From NCBI GenBank assembly GCA_964017045.1, contig OZ024808.1, positions 6,760,284-6,824,283 on the forward strand: a stretch of DNA of 64,000 nucleotides, written 5' to 3'. The DNA comes from Omphiscola glabra (Eukaryota; Mollusca; Gastropoda; Lymnaeidae). The notes under the pieces were generated by a model that made no database searches, was not told the DNA's origin, and saw only the letters and a program-made list of their open reading frames with translations. A program made the translations under genes and the position numbers. This document shows, in pieces, positions 40,101 through 46,100 of the stretch. The stretch's first letter is position 1. Each line of letters opens with the position of its first letter.

Positions 40101-43100
40101 GGATAATTTCTTCTTCCTTTTTTTTTAAACAAAATTGTTTTGTCATTTTAAAAAGGCATGACTCGCTTAACCATTTAAATACTCTCTTACCCAAATCTCA
40201 GCTTGCAGCATAGGCTGTGCTGGCAATGGCTCATGTGATCCGTTATCTGGAACATGCAAAGATGGCTGCCTGCCCGACTATGTGGGCTCATTATGTATCG
40301 GTAAGTATGAACCGTTTTGTCGTGGCTGTATATGTTAAATAGCAAACGCTTCTTTGAAGTTATGTTGCTATATGCGACACCATATTTCTTTCCCCCGTGA
40401 AGGGTCTAAAATAAGGATTTTAATGTAATAATATTCTTTATAATGTTGCGGCATGCCCACTTGTGGGGATGGTTCTTCCCCACTTAAAATAGATCTAAAC
40501 ATCCACTGTGTTAGGTCTAAACCACATATGGTTAAGGCCGTTAGAGGCATACGCACAAATATCCAGAAATGGAGTACCTTAAGTCCACCATCTGTGTGGA
40601 GAAGAACGGTGTGCTGCGCTGGAAACAGTTGACTCTCCATAAAAACAAGGTGTCCAAAGAGCTTGTCGAGAAAAAAGGCCAGTGAGGTTGCACAATCTTC
40701 TATAGAAGTTGGACTGATGGGTTAAAATAAAAATAAAAATATTACGTCATCTATGAGTTCAAAACGGTTTGTTTTTTATAGATACATTCTGCTTCACATA
40801 CATTTCACGCTATTAACATATATTTTGTATGTATTTATATGATTTTTAGGAAGGGGGTGAGGTTTGGGGGTGACAAATTATTGGATAGCTAGCCCATAGT
40901 ATATATTCACTTCACTCTCATTAACATGCATTACAATATTAAAAACGTTATTATAGCTGGCATACTTAGAACGACTTCAAATAAATACATACTGCTGTTT
41001 TAACTACAGTGAGGTCTCGCTATCTAGAGCAGCGGTTCTCAGCCTGTGTGTCGCCACCCCTTTGGGGGCCAAACGACCCTCTCACGGTGTTCGCCTAAGA
41101 CCATCGGAAGACACATTCACTTCATAGTTATGAAGTAGCAACTACAATAATTTTGTGGTTGGGGGTCGCCACAACATAAGGAACTGTATTTAAGGGTCGC
41201 GGCATTAGGAAGGCTGAGAACCCCTGATCTAGAGTCAAACAGAAGTTGCCGAGTCCCCAGAGTTTAAGGCAACCACACTGATCGATAGTTAAAATAGCCA
41301 CTGTTCATTGGACTTTCATGGGTACATAGATATTCTGTCAATGAGTCGATATAACACATTTTGCTGATGAAAGCCATTTTGAGACAAAAGTCACTTTGTA
41401 GATGAAAGCCACTTTGTAGGTGAAAGCCACTTTGTAGATGAAGGCCATTTTGTAGATGAAAGCCACTTTGTAGATGAATGCCACTTTGTAGATGAAGGTC
41501 ACTGTGTAGATGAAAGCCGCTGTGTAGATGAAGGCCACATTATTGATGCAGGCCACTTTATAGATTCTGGCCACTTTATAGATGAAGACCACTTTATAGA
41601 TGAAGACCACTTTGTAGATGCTGGCCACTTTAAAGATGAAGGCCACTTTATAGATTCTGGCCACTTTATAGATGAAGGTCACTCTGTAGATGAAGGCCAC
41701 TTTGTAGATGAATTCCACTTTGTAGATGAAGGCCACTTTGTACAATGGTCAACAAATCATAGCTATAGTGCAGCATCTTTGGGTAACACCCAGTGGCGTA
41801 GGTGACTTTCTTTAACCGGGAAGGTGGGTGGGTCCAACCATGGCCATCATTTGAGCACTCATCGGATTTGGGTCATTTAAAGATGTCTCTTGACGCCAGC
41901 GATGGAGTGGTCCAGACGCCTCGGGGCCCATCTGCACCCCATCCCCCAAGCCAGCTACGCCCCTGCTGGTATCTTCCATCAGTGCCATTGATGAGTCTGG
42001 TGATGATAAATGTAGTTCTATGGAACTGTCCCACTATGGGACTGTCCCACTATGGGACTGCCCCACTATGGGACTGCCCCACTATGGGACTGCCCCATTA
42101 TGAGAGTGCCCCACTATGGGACTGCCCCATAGAGTTAATTACTATCTTCAACTAAAGATATGTAGGCACTGGTTGTTTATTGTTGTTTTGTTGTTGCTGG
42201 TATTTGTCATTGCTCATTGAAACAGACCGTGTTAATCACGCAAATGGCACAGATTTTTCACACGACACTAACATGGATTCTCACGACACAAGGGTGTAGT
42301 GATATGACATGAAGAATGAATAACACGCGAAACAGGAACTATTTTGCGTGCTATTCATTTTTTTACTAATTTTTAAATTGGATCACAAGTGTAATACAGC
42401 CCCATATTATCTGATACTAATTTTAAATTGGATCACACGTGTAATACAGCCCCATATTATCTGATACTAATTTTAAATTGGATCACACGTGTAATACAGC
42501 CCCATATTATCTGATACTAATGTTAAATTGGATCACACGTGTAATACAGCTCAATATTATCTGATACTAATGTTAAATTGGATCACAAGTGTAATACAGC
42601 CCCATATTATCTGATACTAATGTTAAATTGGATCACAAGTGTAATACAGCTCCATATTATCTGATACTAATGTTAAATTGGATCACACGTGTAATACAGC
42701 TCAATATTATCTGATACTAATGTTAAATTGGATCACAAAGGTAATACAGCCCCATAATATCTATATTAATTTTAAATTGGATCACAAAGGTAATTCAGCC
42801 CCATAATATCTATACTAATTTTAAATGGATCACAAGTGTAATACAGCCCCATAATATCTATACTAATGTTAAATTGGATCACAAGTGTAATACAGCCCCA
42901 TATTATCTGATACTAATGTTAAATTGGATCACACGTGTAATACAGCCCCATATTATCTGATACTAATGTTAAATTGGATCACACGTGTAATACAGCCCCA
43001 TATTATCTGATACTAATGTTAAATTGGATCACACGTGTAATACAGCCCCATATTATCTGATACTAATGTTAAATTGGATCACACGTGTAATACAGCCCCA

Positions 43101-46100
43101 TATTATCTGATACTAATGTTAAATTGGATCACACGTGTAATACAGCTCAATATTATCTGATACTAATGTTAAATTGGATCACAAGTGTAATACAGCCCCA
43201 TATTATCTGATACTAATGTTAAATTGGATCACACGTGTAATACAGCCCCATATTATCTGATACTAATGTTAAATTGGATCACACGTGTAATACAGCTCAA
43301 TATTATCTGATACTAATGTTAAATTGGATCACAAAGGTAATACAGCCCCATAATATCTATATTAATTTTAAATTGGATCACAAAGGTAATTCAGCCCCAT
43401 AATATCTATACTAATTTTAAATGGATCACAAGTGTAATACAGCCCCATAATATCTATACTAATGTTAAATTGGATCACAAGTGTAATACAGCCCCATATT
43501 ATCTGATACTAATGTTAAATTGGATCACACGTGTAATACAGCTCAATATTATCTGATACTAATGTTAAATTGGATCACAAAGGTAATACAGCCCCATAAT
43601 ATCTATATTAATTTTAAATTGGATCACAAAGGTAATTCAGCCCCATAATATCTATACTAATTTTAAATGGATCACAAGTGTAATACAGCCCCATAATATC
43701 TATACTAATGTTAAATTGGATCACAAGTGTAATACAGCCCCATATTATCTGATACTAATTTTAAATGGATCACAAAGGTAATACAGCCCCATAATATCTA
43801 TACTAATGTTAAATTGGATCACAAGTGTAATACAGCCCCATATTATCTGATACTAATTTTAAATGGATCACAAAGGCAATACAGCCCCATAATATCTATA
43901 CTAATGTTAAATTGGATCACAAGTGTAATACAGCTTCATATTATCTGATACTAATTTTAAATGGATCACAAAGGTAATACAGCCCCATAATATCTATACT
44001 AATGTTAAATTGGATCACAAGTGTAATACAGCCCCATATTATCTGATACCAATGTTAAATTGGATCACACGTGTAATACAGCTCCATATTATCTGATACT
44101 AATGTTAAATTGGATCACAAAGGTAATACAGCCCCATAATATCTATACTAATTTTAAATTGGATCACAAAGGTAATTCAGCCCCATAATATCTATACTAA
44201 TTTTAAATGGATCACAAGTGTAATACAGCCCCATAATATCTATACTAATGTTAAATTGGATCACAAGTGTAATACAGCTCCATATTATCTGATACTAATT
44301 TTAAATGGATCACAAAGGTAATACAGCCCCATAATATCTATACTAATGTTAAATTGGATCACAAGTGTAATACAGCTCCATATTATCTGATACTAATTTT
44401 AAATGGATCACAAAGGTAATACAGCCCCATAATATCTATACTAATGTTAAATTGGATCACAAGTGTAATACAGCTCCATATTGTCTGATACTAATTTTAA
44501 ATGGATCACAAAGGTAATACAGCCCCATAATATCTATACTAATGTTAAATTGGATCACAAGTGTAATACAGCTCCATATTATCTGATACTAATTTTAAAT
44601 GGATCACAAAGGTAATACAGCCTCATAATATCTATACTAATGTTAAATTGGATCACAAGTGTAATACAGCTCCATATTATCTGATACTAATTTTAAATGG
44701 ATCACAAAGGTAATACAGCCCCATAATATCTATACTAATGTTAAATTGGATCACAAGTGTAATACAGCTCCATATTATCTGATACTAATTTTAAATGGAT
44801 CACAAAGGTAATACAGCCCCATAATATCTATACTAATGTTAAATTGGATCACAAAGGTAATACAGCCCCATAATATCTATACTAATTTTAAATTGGATCA
44901 CAAAGGTAATTCAGCCCCATAATATCTATACTAATTTTAAATGGATCACAAAGGTAATACAGCCCCATAATATCTATACTAATGTTAAATTGGATCACAA
45001 AGGTAATACAGCCCCATAATATCTATACTAATTTTAAATTGGATCACAAAGGTAATACAGCCCCATAATATCTATACTAATGTTAAATTGGATCATAAAG
45101 GTAATTCAGCCCCATAATATCTATACTAATTTTAAATGGATCACAAAGGTAATACAGTCCCATAATATCTATACTAATTTTAAATGGATCACAAATGTAA
45201 TAAAGCAATCACTCATCTGCATGAATTGAATGACATGATGTTATCATCATTTTTGTTTTTAGCTTGCCCCCTCAATTGTGAGGGCAGGATGTGTGCCGGG
45301 GCAACGGGGCAGTGTGAAAAAGATTGCACGGCCGGGTTCTTCGGAGAGCATTGTGATTCGGGTAAGCCCAAATGTCTTTGTTAAGCCCAAATGTCTTTGG
45401 TAAGCCCAAATATCTTTGTTAAGCCTAAATGTCTTTGTTAAGCCTAAATGTTTTTTCAGACCAAATGTCTTTGTTAAGCCCAAATGGTTTTGTTAAGCCC
45501 AAATGTTTTTGTTTAGACCAAATGTCTTTGTTAAGACCAAATGTCTTTATTAAGACAAAATGTCTTTGTTAAGACCAAATGTCTTTGTTAAGACCAAATG
45601 TCTTTGTTAAGACCAAATGTCTTTGTTAAGACAAAATGTCTTTGTTAAGACCAAATGTCTTTGTTAAGACAAAATGTCTTTGTTAAGACCAAATGTCTTT
45701 ATTAAGACCAATGTCTTTGTTAAGACCAAATGTCTTTGTTAAGCCTAAATGTCTTTGTTAAATCCAAATCTCTTTGTTAAGCCATTGAGAGCTATTGATA
45801 ACTTTGTTTTAAAAAATCAATCTAAGTACATCTCTCATTTGTATTCCGTTTACACACGATCGGATTGTGCTTTAAATGTATACGTTCATTCTATTGTATA
45901 CTTAATAAATGTTTTCATGTGCAATATATGTTTTTGTGTCAAAATAACTTGTTAAATAGCACACAAATAGTTATTTAGTAAAACACAAAACATTCACCGT
46001 GACTGTCTCACCGTAATGTCTCACTGTGAATGTCGTCTCACCGTGAATGTCTCACTGTGAATGTCTTACCGTGACTGTCTCACCGTGAATGTCTCACAGT

